Of a stretch of DNA of 64,000 bases, positions 23,957 through 32,043 are shown piece after piece. The stretch lies in contig NZ_KL647040.1 of NCBI RefSeq assembly GCF_000725495.1, positions 1 to 64,000 on the forward strand, read 5' to 3'. The DNA comes from Streptomyces aureus. Its GTDB lineage: Bacteria > Actinomycetota > Actinomycetes > Streptomycetales > Streptomycetaceae. Numbering within the stretch: the stretch's first letter is position 1; each line of letters begins with the position of its first letter. The position numbers were made by a program, and so were the translations under genes. The notes beneath the pieces are model-generated. The model made no database searches. It was not told the DNA's origin and saw only the letters and a list, made by a program, of their open reading frames with translations.

Positions 23957-25212
23957 GCGCCCACCTCCGTGACGGGCGCGGCCGAACGGCTCAGGCGGAC
24001 CGCCAGCCGCCGGTAGAGGTCGCTCGCGTAGGCGGTGTTGTCGCGGCGGTCGAGCGGAGTGGGCTCCACCCGGAGGACGGACAGGAGCGGATGCGCGGTC
24101 CCCGAGACCAGCAGCGCGCCGTCGTCGTCCGCGAGGAGCCGGTCGGGCGAGTCGCCGGGGCGCGCCAGCACACCGTCGAGGTAGAGGTCCGGGGCCTGAC
24201 CGTGATAGCCGAGCGCCTGGACGACGAACGCGGCCTCGTCGAACCGGTCGGACGCGTCCGCGAGAACCGGCGCGTCCACGAGGTGCGCGCCGGGCAGTTC
24301 ACCCGCCCACAGCGCGCAGTACAGCGCGCGCGACTGATGGCGCAGCCCCGAGTCGCGGTAGACGATCCCGGTCGCGGGACAGACGTCGCGCACGGCGTCG
24401 AACGGCCGCTCCCTGCCCGGTACTTGGTCCCGGCGGGCGAGGTCGGCGCTGTCGTGCACGAGCCGGCCCGGGCCGCGGCGGACGACCTGCACGAGGGGCA
24501 GCGGCACACCCGGGTGTTCGGCACGCAGCTCGGCCAGCAATTCGAGCAGGATCTGCAGCGCGGACATCGCGCTGTGCGAGGCACCCGCGACGACGACCGG
24601 ACGTCCGCCCGCCGCGAGCAGCCGGTCCTTGACCTGGGACCGGTGGGCCGTGCCGATCACGGTCCCCGACAGCACGACCTTGGCCCGCCAGGAGGCCAGT
24701 TCGGGATGCGGACGCTCCGCGCGGCCGGTGGCGAGCACCGCGTGCCGGCAGGTCTCGGTGCTGCCGTCGGCGAGGCGGACGTCTACCAGGTCGCGCTCGC
24801 GGTCGGCGTGGACCGCCACGACCGTGCTGTCCAGCCGTGTGCCGTCCGCCCCCAGCGCCGTGCGAAGCGTCTCACCGAGCACGGTGAGGGCGTCGGCCAG
24901 CCGGGACATGGCCACCGGCTGCTCGGCACGGGCCACGTCCATCACCGCGGAGGACCGGGCCAGGGGTGCGAACGGGCCGCTCAGATCCAGGTGCTTGAGG
25001 AAGCGGGAGCCGATCGACGTGGTCGTGATGCCGTAACGGGCGAAGCCGCCCGGGCCCACGCCGGCGCCCCGCTCGTACACGCGGACGCGGTGACCGAGCA
25101 GCGCCGGAGCCGAGGACAGGAACGTGGTGGTGCGGAAGCCGCCCCCGATGAAGGCGATGTCGCTGTCCACGGCCGGCCGCGGCGCGACGGGCTGCGCCGA
25201 GCGGGAATCCAT
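23953..25212 (-). CDS. FAD/NAD(P)-binding oxidoreductase (possible N-hydroxylase)
   Basis: A 419-residue flavoprotein with two Rossmann motifs: an FAD site at IAFIGGGFRTTTFL near the N-terminus and an NAD(P) site at VVVAGASHSAMSAL in the middle. An ATG motif (VLATGRAERP) lies between them, as in class B monooxygenases. This layout is shared with lysine and ornithine N-hydroxylases, although the classical IucD start is absent. In a cluster with a MetRS-like ligase and a cupin, amine N-hydroxylation is a sensible guess. The start ATG at 25212 overlaps the aminotransferase stop by one base (TGATG). The frame extending to 25980 is antisense noise. Confidence 0.78.
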   Translation of the reverse strand: MDSRSAQPVAPRPAVDSDIAFIGGGFRTTTFLSSAPALLGHRVRVYERGAGVGPGGFARYGITTTSIGSRFLKHLDLSGPFAPLARSSAVMDVARAEQPVAMSRLADALTVLGETLRTALGADGTRLDSTVVAVHADRERDLVDVRLADGSTETCRHAVLATGRAERPHPELASWRAKVVLSGTVIGTAHRSQVKDRLLAAGGRPVVVAGASHSAMSALQILLELLAELRAEHPGVPLPLVQVVRRGPGRLVHDSADLARRDQVPGRERPFDAVRDVCPATGIVYRDSGLRHQSRALYCALWAGELPGAHLVDAPVLADASDRFDEAAFVVQALGYHGQAPDLYLDGVLARPGDSPDRLLADDDGALLVSGTAHPLLSVLRVEPTPLDRRDNTAYASDLYRRLAVRLSRSAAPVTEVGA

Positions 25213-26519
25213 CAGATCCCCTCCGACAGCAGCAGTTCGGTGAACCGGTCGCAGATCACGTCGGCCTCCTCGAGCGTCAGGACGAGCGGGGGCCGGATCT
25301 TGAGCACGTTGCCGTGTCCGTAACGGGATGTCCGGATCACCAGCCCGTGGTCCAGGGCGCGTTCGGCCAGCCGGTTGGTGAGCGCGGCGCTCGGACGGCC
25401 CTCCTCGTCGACGATCTCGATCCCGATCATCAGACCCACCCCGCGCACGTCCGCGATCTGCGGGTGGGCAGCGCGCAGGGCGCCCAGGCGGTCCAGGATG
25501 TGCGCCCCCGTGGTGCGGACGTTGGCCAGGAAGTCGGCGTCGTCGATGACGTCCAGCGTCGCGAGCGCCGCCGCGGCGGCCAGCAGATTGGCGCCGTAGG
25601 TGAAGGAGTGGTCGTTGGTCGGCAGGCCGGCCAGCTCGTCGCTGGTCAGGATGGCGGCCACCTGGGCACCGGAGCCGCCGAGCCCCTTGGCGAGCGTGAT
25701 CGCGTCCGGGTCCACACTGAAGTGCTCCGCGGCGAACATCCGTCCCGTGCGGCCTATGCCCGTCTGCACCTCGTCGAAGATCAGCTTCATGCCGTGGGTG
25801 TCGCACAGCTCGCGCAACGCGGCGAAGTACCCGTCCGGCGGCACGATGTTCCCGCCGTTGCCCGAGATCGGCTCCACGAGCACCGCCGCCACGCTGCCGC
25901 TGCTGGCGTACTCCAGGAAGTCGTTGATGCGGTCGACGCACATCAGCCCGCACGAACGCGGGTCCTGGCCGTAGAAGCACCGCATGCAGTACGGGTCCGG
26001 CACCTGGAGGCCACCGTGGTAGAGCTGCGCCAGCGGCTGCTTGCGGAAGGCGTTGCCGGACAGACTGGCCATCATCACCGTCTGCCCGACGTGACTACGG
26101 AAGAGGGTGATCACGTCCCGGCGGCCGGTGGTCCGCTGCGCCATCTTCACGGCGCCCTCGTTCGCGGCCGAGCCGCCGTCGACCTTCAGATGGGCCTTGC
26201 TGATGCTCTTGGGCGCCAGCCGCACCAGACGGTGGGCCAGGGCGTTGATCGGTTCGGTCTGGAAGCCCGACGTCACATGGATGAGCTGGTCGGCCTGGTC
26301 CTTGATCGCCTGGACCACGGCGGGATGGCGGTAGCCGAGGCTGAGGTTGAACGTCGCGGACGCGCAGTCGATGTACCCGCGACCGTCCGAGTCGTACAGG
26401 TAGATGCCCTCACCGGCCACCATCCGGGTGTCGGAGACCGGATAGTAGACGGCGCTGGCGTTGGTGGCCTCCTGCTCGGGCACCAGGCCCGGAGCCACGA
26501 GATGAGGGGGCAGCGGCAT
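25212..26519 (-). CDS. Class III PLP-dependent aminotransferase
   Basis: A 435-residue aminotransferase of fold type I, class III. The phosphate-binding region is GGSAANEGAVKMA, the PLP Asp lies in LIFDEVQTGIGRTG, and the Schiff-base Lys in TLAKGLGGSG. A four-Cys stretch (YCMRC then CGLMC) resembles the insertion seen in alanine-glyoxylate-type members. The start at 26519 (MPLPP) has GGAGAG upstream; the long N-terminal extension of the frame is encoded by tandem-repeat DNA and is not believable. It probably interconverts an aldehyde or keto acid and an amine in the pathway of this operon. Confidence 0.9.
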   Translation of the reverse strand: MPLPPHLVAPGLVPEQEATNASAVYYPVSDTRMVAGEGIYLYDSDGRGYIDCASATFNLSLGYRHPAVVQAIKDQADQLIHVTSGFQTEPINALAHRLVRLAPKSISKAHLKVDGGSAANEGAVKMAQRTTGRRDVITLFRSHVGQTVMMASLSGNAFRKQPLAQLYHGGLQVPDPYCMRCFYGQDPRSCGLMCVDRINDFLEYASSGSVAAVLVEPISGNGGNIVPPDGYFAALRELCDTHGMKLIFDEVQTGIGRTGRMFAAEHFSVDPDAITLAKGLGGSGAQVAAILTSDELAGLPTNDHSFTYGANLLAAAAALATLDVIDDADFLANVRTTGAHILDRLGALRAAHPQIADVRGVGLMIGIEIVDEEGRPSAALTNRLAERALDHGLVIRTSRYGHGNVLKIRPPLVLTLEEADVICDRFTELLLSEGI

Positions 26520-26625
26520 ACGAGGACTCTCCAGGCTCAGGGCGTTCTGCGGCGGGGAAGCGGACGGCGGTGGCGGGGTCGCGAGGGCGGCCGTGAAGGC
26601 GGGAGCGTCCGGCGGTGGCGGGCCT

Positions 26626-26764
26626 GCGGGGGAGGCCGTGACGGCGGAAGCGTCGGGCAGCAGGGGGCGGCCGCTCGAGCGACGGCCCGGGGCTGTGGGG
26701 GAGGCCGCGACGGCGGGACCGTCGGGCAGCACGGGACGGCCGCTCACGCGACGGCCCGGGGCCG
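26626..26764. repeat. Two tandem copies of a ~70-bp unit overlapping a gene's 3' end
   Basis: Bases 26626-26695 and 26696-26764 are near-identical copies, sharing GGGGGAGGCC, GTCGGGCAGCA and GCGACGGCCCGGGG in the same order. A more diverged partial copy lies at 26581-26625. The second unit contains the stop codon of the NDK-like gene, so the spacer between that gene and the aminotransferase seems to have grown by tandem duplication of the gene's end. The rest of the 26520-26743 spacer holds nothing else. Confidence 0.7.
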
Positions 26765-27559
26765 GACCTCGGTGTACAGACCCTGCGCCGACAGCCGGCC
26801 GGCCAGGTCCCGGGCCTGCGTCTCGGTACCGGTCAGCAGACAGGACCGGCCCTCCACCTCGGCCTCCACGTACGCGGAGATCACCTCCCGCGGAGTGGTC
26901 CCGGGCAGCGCGTCCGCGATCAGCGACATGCCGTGGTCCACCGAGTGCGGATCCCCGGGCAGCAGACAGGCCTCGAACGCCCCGCCGGTCGGGCGCGGGC
27001 GCCACGCGGCCCGCCAGCCCTCGTCCTGCGCGGTCCGCCAGAAGTCCCGTGCCTCACCCAGCAGTTCCGGCCGGGGCACGGCGGCCAGCCGGCCGGTGAT
27101 GCCCTCGGTGGTGCCCTCGTCGCGGTGCCGCTGAAACGGCCGCCCCGTGGGCAGACTGACCAGGTATTTCTCCACGTTGGGGGCGATCTCGTGCGGCTCG
27201 GTCGGCGTGTGCACGCAGTTGGCGAACGCCGACGTCCCGAACCGTGCCCGCACCTTGCTCCGCACCTCCACGCAGCGCCCCACGACGTCGGGCCCGCGCA
27301 CCACGATCACCTCGCACGGCCCGCTGGTCAGGTACAGCCGCAGCAGCTCGGCGGTGATCGGATACTTCGGCCCGGCGAACTTGGGCCAGGTGTCCATGAC
27401 GTCCTCGTCCTCCAGACAGACCTCGTAGCGCAGCTCGACGCTCAGCCGCGAGGCCGCGAGGAGCACCTCGACGTAGGCGCGTGCCGGGGGAGACCGGTAG
27501 CCGTCCGGCTTGACGACGAGGACGCTCAGCTCCCCGGGGCCTTCCTGGTGGGACGTCAT
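26744..27559 (-). CDS. Diverged nucleoside-diphosphate-kinase-like protein
   Basis: A 271-residue protein. Residues 1-140 resemble NDK: the opening strand SVLVVKPDG has the phosphate-binding Lys, and RARFGTSAFANCVHTPTEPHE aligns in pieces with the active-site segment, keeping Asn and His. The usual HGSD is HTPT here, so the Ser and Asp after the catalytic His are lost. The remaining 130 residues are an added domain I do not recognise (ARDFWRTAQDEGWRAAW, CLLTGTETQARDLA). The start at 27559 has AAAGGG upstream. An ATG at 27595 overlaps the permease stop (ATGA) and is an alternative. It may phosphorylate a pathway intermediate. Confidence 0.72.
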   Translation of the reverse strand: MTSHQEGPGELSVLVVKPDGYRSPPARAYVEVLLAASRLSVELRYEVCLEDEDVMDTWPKFAGPKYPITAELLRLYLTSGPCEVIVVRGPDVVGRCVEVRSKVRARFGTSAFANCVHTPTEPHEIAPNVEKYLVSLPTGRPFQRHRDEGTTEGITGRLAAVPRPELLGEARDFWRTAQDEGWRAAWRPRPTGGAFEACLLPGDPHSVDHGMSLIADALPGTTPREVISAYVEAEVEGRSCLLTGTETQARDLAGRLSAQGLYTEVRPRAVA

Positions 27560-27591
27560 GGGGTGCCCTTTCTCTTCGAACGGGGTGCCGC

Positions 27592-28407
27592 TCATACGGC
27601 GAACTCGTATCCGTCGTGCCGTCTGGCCCGCTGTGCCGACAGGCGGAAGGCGGTCAGTGCGGCCGTCAGCCACAGCACGCCCGTTACGGCCGCGTACAGC
27701 GCCGGGCGGGTGATGGCGGCCGGTGAAGCGCCGTCGGCGAGGGCGCGCACCGCGGCCAGGCCGTGGGTCGCCGGAAGTGCTTCCGCGACCAGGCGCACAC
27801 CGAACGGCCAGTAGCCGGTCGGTACTTGTACGCCGCTGATCGCCATGGTGACGAGGAAGGCGGCGTTGTAGACGATGTTGCGCACAGCCGGCGCGGCGAG
27901 CACGAAGGCGCCGAGGAAGAGTCCGAAGCCGTAGGTGCCGAACGCGGTCAGCACCACCAGCAGCACCAGGACCGGGACTTGGGCCGCGGCGAAGTGCACG
28001 CCGAACAGCGGATCCAGCACCAGCAGTGCGACGAGCGAGGTGCCGCAGCCGCTGACCGGCCACTGCAGACTGCGGCCGACGAAGACCCAGCCCATCTCGC
28101 TGGGGGCGGCCGCCAGCAGGGCCAGGGTTCCGTGGGCGCGTTCCCAACTGGTGGACACCACCACGGTCATGGCCTCGATGACGCACGTCGCCACCGAGTT
28201 GCCCAGCACGAGATAGCGGGTCTGCTCGGCCGAGTGCAGGAAGGAGCCGATCAGCGCGAAGAAGGTGACCTGGCACAGCATCCGGCCCAGCCAGCCGAAC
28301 GTCCAGCTGTACCAGGTGTAGGTCGCCCGGAAGTCGGCCAGGGCGTTGGCGGCGGCCGCGCGGACCACCCGGGTCACGTCGACGACGCGGGAAGCGGTGA
28401 TGTCCAT
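27592..28407 (-). CDS. ABC-2 type transporter permease (second subunit)
   Basis: A 271-residue membrane protein with about six hydrophobic segments, including VPVLVLLVVLTAFGTYGFG. The conserved ABC-2 region ERAHGTLALLAAAP, the coupling segment next to the ATPase, is clear. It begins six bases after the stop of the other permease. Together with that permease and the ATPase it should form a heterodimeric exporter for the operon's product. A cytoplasmic N-terminal stretch of about 45 residues precedes the first helix. Confidence 0.88.
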   Translation of the reverse strand: MDITASRVVDVTRVVRAAAANALADFRATYTWYSWTFGWLGRMLCQVTFFALIGSFLHSAEQTRYLVLGNSVATCVIEAMTVVVSTSWERAHGTLALLAAAPSEMGWVFVGRSLQWPVSGCGTSLVALLVLDPLFGVHFAAAQVPVLVLLVVLTAFGTYGFGLFLGAFVLAAPAVRNIVYNAAFLVTMAISGVQVPTGYWPFGVRLVAEALPATHGLAAVRALADGASPAAITRPALYAAVTGVLWLTAALTAFRLSAQRARRHDGYEFAV

Positions 28408-28413
28408 CGGGCC

Positions 28414-29187
28414 TCACATCCGGGCCAGGGTGCCGGTGACCCGGACCCTGCGCAGAATTCGGTCGATCAGCAGCGTCCCGGCGGCGAAGCCCGCGAGCCC
28501 GAGCAGGACGACGGCCAGCAGGGCGCCGGTCGTGCCGTGGGACGGGCCCGGGCTCACGGCGGCCCGCAGCACCCGCGCGCTCCAGGACAGGAACACCGCC
28601 TTGCTCGCGGGCTGGAGCCAGTGCGGCAGGTAGTCCACGGGCACGAGGACCCCGCCGAGCAGGAAGAAGGGGAAGCTCAGCGTGTTCTGGAGGATGCGGG
28701 CCGAGGGCGCCAGGACGAACAGGGCCGAGACGCAGGCGGCGGTGCCCGCCATCGCGGCGGCGGTGAGCAGCAGTCCGAGGAGGAACAGCGCCGGGTGGGC
28801 GATGGTCACCAGAATCCCGAAGCCGGCCCAGGCGACGAGCCAGGCCTCCGCGAGGCTGAGCGTGCTCAGCAGGGTCACCGCAGCGATCCGGGCGGCGATC
28901 ACCGACGAGTAGCGCGCGGGTGTGGCCACCACGGCCTCCAGCGTGCCCCGCTCGCGCTCGTGGCCGATCAGCTCGCCGCCCGCCATCAGCGCCATCGACC
29001 ACAGCGACATCAGCACCGGTGCCAGCACGGCGAAGCCGGCCAGGTCGCGCCGGTCGGCGTGTTCGGTGATGGCGAGGAAGAGCGTGGTGTACAGCGGCGC
29101 GGTCACGAACACGTGGAGGGTGTCGGGGGTGCGCAGGGTCATCACGACCTGGAGGCGGAAGACCTGCCAGAACAGGGTCGGGCTCAT
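28414..29187 (-). CDS. ABC-2 type transporter permease (first subunit)
   Basis: A 257-residue membrane protein with six predicted helices. The ABC-2 coupling region GHERERGTLEAVVATPARY is complete. A long helix (FLLGLLLTAAAMAGTAAC) and the PVDYLPHWLQPAS loop follow, as in many ABC-2 exporters. The start at 29187 overlaps the ATPase stop (ATGA), so I rejected the longer frame to 29517. It pairs with the next permease gene. Confidence 0.9.
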   Translation of the reverse strand: MSPTLFWQVFRLQVVMTLRTPDTLHVFVTAPLYTTLFLAITEHADRRDLAGFAVLAPVLMSLWSMALMAGGELIGHERERGTLEAVVATPARYSSVIAARIAAVTLLSTLSLAEAWLVAWAGFGILVTIAHPALFLLGLLLTAAAMAGTAACVSALFVLAPSARILQNTLSFPFFLLGGVLVPVDYLPHWLQPASKAVFLSWSARVLRAAVSPGPSHGTTGALLAVVLLGLAGFAAGTLLIDRILRRVRVTGTLARM

Positions 29188-30155
29188 CTGGTCACCCGCA
29201 TTCCGCGGTCCTGGACCAGGTGCCGGTAGACCTCGGCCAGCCCGGGGCGGACCGTGGCCAGGGAGGTGACGCCGGCCGCGACCAGGCGGCGCAGGACCTC
29301 GCCCGTGGTGTCGGCGGCGGAGATCTCGACGCTGATCCCGCCGTCGGACGTCCGGTCGAGCGAGGTGACGCCGGGCAGGGCGCGCAGGTCCTCGACGACG
29401 TCGGCGGGCACGGCGGCGGCCGTCACCCGCTCGTAGGCCGACATCCGGCGGGCCAGCACCTCGGGCCGGTCGGTCGCCAGGATCCGGCCCCGGTCGATCA
29501 GGGTGACCTGGTCGCACACGGCTTCGGCCTCGGCCATGTCGTGCGTGGTGATGAGCACCGTGCGGCCCTCCGCGCGCAGTTCCCCCACCAGCGACCGGAA
29601 GTCGTAGGCGGCCAGGGGGTCCATGCCGGCGGTCGGCTCGTCGAGGATGAGGACCCGGGGATCGCTGACGAGCCCGCGGGCCAGGTGCAGCCGCTGCTTC
29701 ATGCCCCGGGAGAAGCCGTCGACCCGGTCGTCGGCCCGCTCGCCCAGACCGACACGGTCGAGCAACGCATCGGTGCGCAGGCGCAGTTCACGCCCGTGCA
29801 GGCCGTAGAGGGCACCCCACAGGGCGAGGTTCTGGCGGGGTGTGATCCGCCCGTACAGCCCCCGGTCGCCGCCGAAGACGATACCGATCAGCGGCTTCAC
29901 CGCCCGTGGCGCGGCGGCCACGTCGTGCCCGCACACCCGGGCCGTGCCCGACGTGGGCAGCAGCACGGTGGTGAGGATCTTGCACAGGGTCGTCTTGCCG
30001 GCGCCGTTGGGTCCGAGGAGGCCGTGCACCTCGCCGGGGCGGACGGTCAGGTCGATGCCGCCCAGTGCGGTGACGATGTTTTCGGGTCGGCGACGGGAGC
30101 CGAACTCCCTTGTGAGGGAGCGGACTTCGATCGCCAGGACGTCCGAGGTGGTCAT
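29184..30155 (-). CDS. ABC transporter ATP-binding protein of the peptide operon
   Basis: A 323-residue ABC-2 ATPase. Walker A is GPNGAGKTT, the signature is FSRGMKQRLH, Walker B is VLILDEPTAGMDP, and the switch His lies in ITTHDMAEA. A C-terminal extension of about 100 residues follows, as in NatA/CcmA-like exporters. Start and stop both overlap neighbours by ATGA, so expression is tightly coupled with the nucleotidyltransferase-like gene before and the permease after. It should energise export of, or self-protection against, the cluster product. Confidence 0.93.
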   Translation of the reverse strand: MTTSDVLAIEVRSLTREFGSRRRPENIVTALGGIDLTVRPGEVHGLLGPNGAGKTTLCKILTTVLLPTSGTARVCGHDVAAAPRAVKPLIGIVFGGDRGLYGRITPRQNLALWGALYGLHGRELRLRTDALLDRVGLGERADDRVDGFSRGMKQRLHLARGLVSDPRVLILDEPTAGMDPLAAYDFRSLVGELRAEGRTVLITTHDMAEAEAVCDQVTLIDRGRILATDRPEVLARRMSAYERVTAAAVPADVVEDLRALPGVTSLDRTSDGGISVEISAADTTGEVLRRLVAAGVTSLATVRPGLAEVYRHLVQDRGMRVTR

Positions 30156-31225
30156 GGTGCGGCCTCCTCGTCCGTGACGGCCGCGAGGGCGGCGGCGTGC
30201 AGTTCGGGGTCCACCAGTTCGCCGGCCACCAGCAGGAAGACGCCGACCGGCGTGCGGGCCAGCGTCATCCCGTCCCGTCGCTCGATCGCGCACCGTTCCC
30301 CGGCCCGGCCGTCCCGGGTCAGCGGCATCCCCCAGACCGGCCGTCCGGACTCCAGCCGCCCGGTGACCGAGGCGTCCGGCTCCGGCAGAGACGAGGACGC
30401 GGCGGCCCGGCGATCACGCTCGGCGGCCGCCGGAGCGGACAGGCGGCGCCGCAGCGGCTCGGCCCCCGGATGGTCGACGGCCGGAGTCAACAGGTCCAGC
30501 AGCTCCACGAGTTCGGGCGCGAGGAGGTAGGTGTCGGCGGCGTCGGCGACCACCTTCGGCTCCAGAGCCCCGCTGTCGAGGAGCACCAGCAGGTCGACGG
30601 CGTCCTTGGTGTGGAACGCGCGCTGGAACCGCTCCTCGGCCACCGACAGCAGGTCGGCCAGGACATGGTCCTCCGGCAGCTTCGGGCGTACGGGGACGGA
30701 GTCGAAGTCGCCGCAGAACGCGGCCGTGCACAGCTCCACCCGGATCTCCTCCTCCATCAGAGGGTCGGGGGAGGGCCACAGGACGGCGAGCATGACGTGC
30801 AGACGTCCGTCGGCGACGAACAGCGACAGTTCCGCGGGCTCGCCGCCCAGCGAGCACAGGGTGCGCACGGCGCGCCACAGGTCGGCCTCGTCGTCGGCCA
30901 CGAGGTCCAGATCGCCCACGGGCCGCCGGATGCCCGGCGGATAGTGGGCGGCGAGGGAGGGGCCCTTGACGGTGGCGACGCCCGGGACGTCCGCGAGCGC
31001 CGCACGCAGCTCGGCGTAACGGGCGGCGCGGGAGGAGGCCCGTTCCAGCAGGTCCCGGCTGCCGCTGCCGGGCTCGGTGCCTTCGGCGACGGCCAGCGAG
31101 ACGACGAGCTGGGCGAGTGTTCCCGAGGTCTGCTGGGCGTGGCGCACCAGCCGGTACGCCCCCTCGTGCCCGGGGACGTCCAGCAGCCGGTGCAGCAGCT
31201 CCAGGTCGAGTGGTGCGGTGGTCAT
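30152..31225 (-). CDS. Nucleotidyltransferase-fold protein (NTP_transf_5-like)
   Basis: A 357-residue soluble protein. The central motif KGPSLAAHYP then RRPVGDLDLVADD matches the uncharacterised nucleotidyltransferase family found in several peptide natural-product clusters, with the two metal-binding Asp residues present in DLDL. The C-terminal 120 residues (CAIERRDGMTLARTPVGVF) form a separate, unrecognised domain. It overlaps both neighbours by ATGA. It might transfer a nucleotide or phosphate to the peptide or to an intermediate; that is inference from family company. Confidence 0.72.
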   Translation of the reverse strand: MTTAPLDLELLHRLLDVPGHEGAYRLVRHAQQTSGTLAQLVVSLAVAEGTEPGSGSRDLLERASSRAARYAELRAALADVPGVATVKGPSLAAHYPPGIRRPVGDLDLVADDEADLWRAVRTLCSLGGEPAELSLFVADGRLHVMLAVLWPSPDPLMEEEIRVELCTAAFCGDFDSVPVRPKLPEDHVLADLLSVAEERFQRAFHTKDAVDLLVLLDSGALEPKVVADAADTYLLAPELVELLDLLTPAVDHPGAEPLRRRLSAPAAAERDRRAAASSSLPEPDASVTGRLESGRPVWGMPLTRDGRAGERCAIERRDGMTLARTPVGVFLLVAGELVDPELHAAALAAVTDEEAAP

Positions 31226-32043
31226 GCCCGTCGGGCCTCCTTCAGTGTCGTGGCGAGTTCCTGGGCGTCCGTCGTCCAGTAGCGGTGGTGCACCTGCCAG
31301 CCCCGGGCGCACAGGGCTGCGGTGACCCGGTCGCCCCCGCCGTCGAGGCCGTGCACGACGTGCCCGGTCAACGGCAGCCGTGCCGTGCGCGCGAGGTCGG
31401 CCACGGCGGCGACCAGTGCCCTGCGGCCGGCCGGTCCGTCGGCGCCGGGTTCGACGAGCACGTCCACGAGCTCCATGTGGGCCTCGTCGGTGATCTCGTC
31501 CCGGGTTTCACCGATGACGGTCGCGTGGCCGACCGGGGCGTCCCCTTCCCAGACGAGCAGGGAACGCCGGGAGGGCGTGTCGAGCAGGGCGTCGGCCTCG
31601 GCGGCCGTGGCGGCGGGGTCGGCGGGCCGGTTCTGTTCCCGCGCGGCGTGCACGATGGCGCGGACGAGCCAGTCGTGCAGCAGCGGCCGGTGCTCGTCCC
31701 GTGCGGTGGTGACGCGGGGACCGTCCTCGGCGCCGGCCGCCTCGGCGTCGTCGACCAGCCGTACGTAGGTGAGGTGGCGGTGCCAGGGAGCCAGCAGCAG
31801 GACGTCGGCACCGGCGCGTACGACGAGGGCGGACACCCCCTCATGGTCGGCGAGCAGCGTCCGCCACAGGGTTGCCGCGGCCTCGGGGTCTGCCAGCATC
31901 GCCGGGTCGGCGTATTCGACCAGCAGACGGCGTTCGCCCGACAGCGGATCGGTGGAGACGCCGGCCACACACGGCAGCCCGGACACGAGGCGCACCAGGT
32001 CCGCGTCCCCGGCAGACTTCAGATAGCTTTCGGCGGCGTACAT
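31222..32043 (-). CDS. GNAT-fold acetyltransferase-like protein
   Basis: A 273-residue protein. The C-terminal half has GNAT features: strand SLLVWEGDAPVGHATVIG, a VDVLVEP strand followed by the acetyl-CoA-binding turn GADGPAGRRALVAAV, and a late ALCARGWQVHHRYW segment. The N-terminal half (about 110 residues) is not recognised. It starts at 32043, overlapping the M16 gene stop by one base (TGATG). It may acylate the peptide or an amine intermediate, or protect the host. Confidence 0.72.
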   Translation of the reverse strand: MYAAESYLKSAGDADLVRLVSGLPCVAGVSTDPLSGERRLLVEYADPAMLADPEAAATLWRTLLADHEGVSALVVRAGADVLLLAPWHRHLTYVRLVDDAEAAGAEDGPRVTTARDEHRPLLHDWLVRAIVHAAREQNRPADPAATAAEADALLDTPSRRSLLVWEGDAPVGHATVIGETRDEITDEAHMELVDVLVEPGADGPAGRRALVAAVADLARTARLPLTGHVVHGLDGGGDRVTAALCARGWQVHHRYWTTDAQELATTLKEARRA

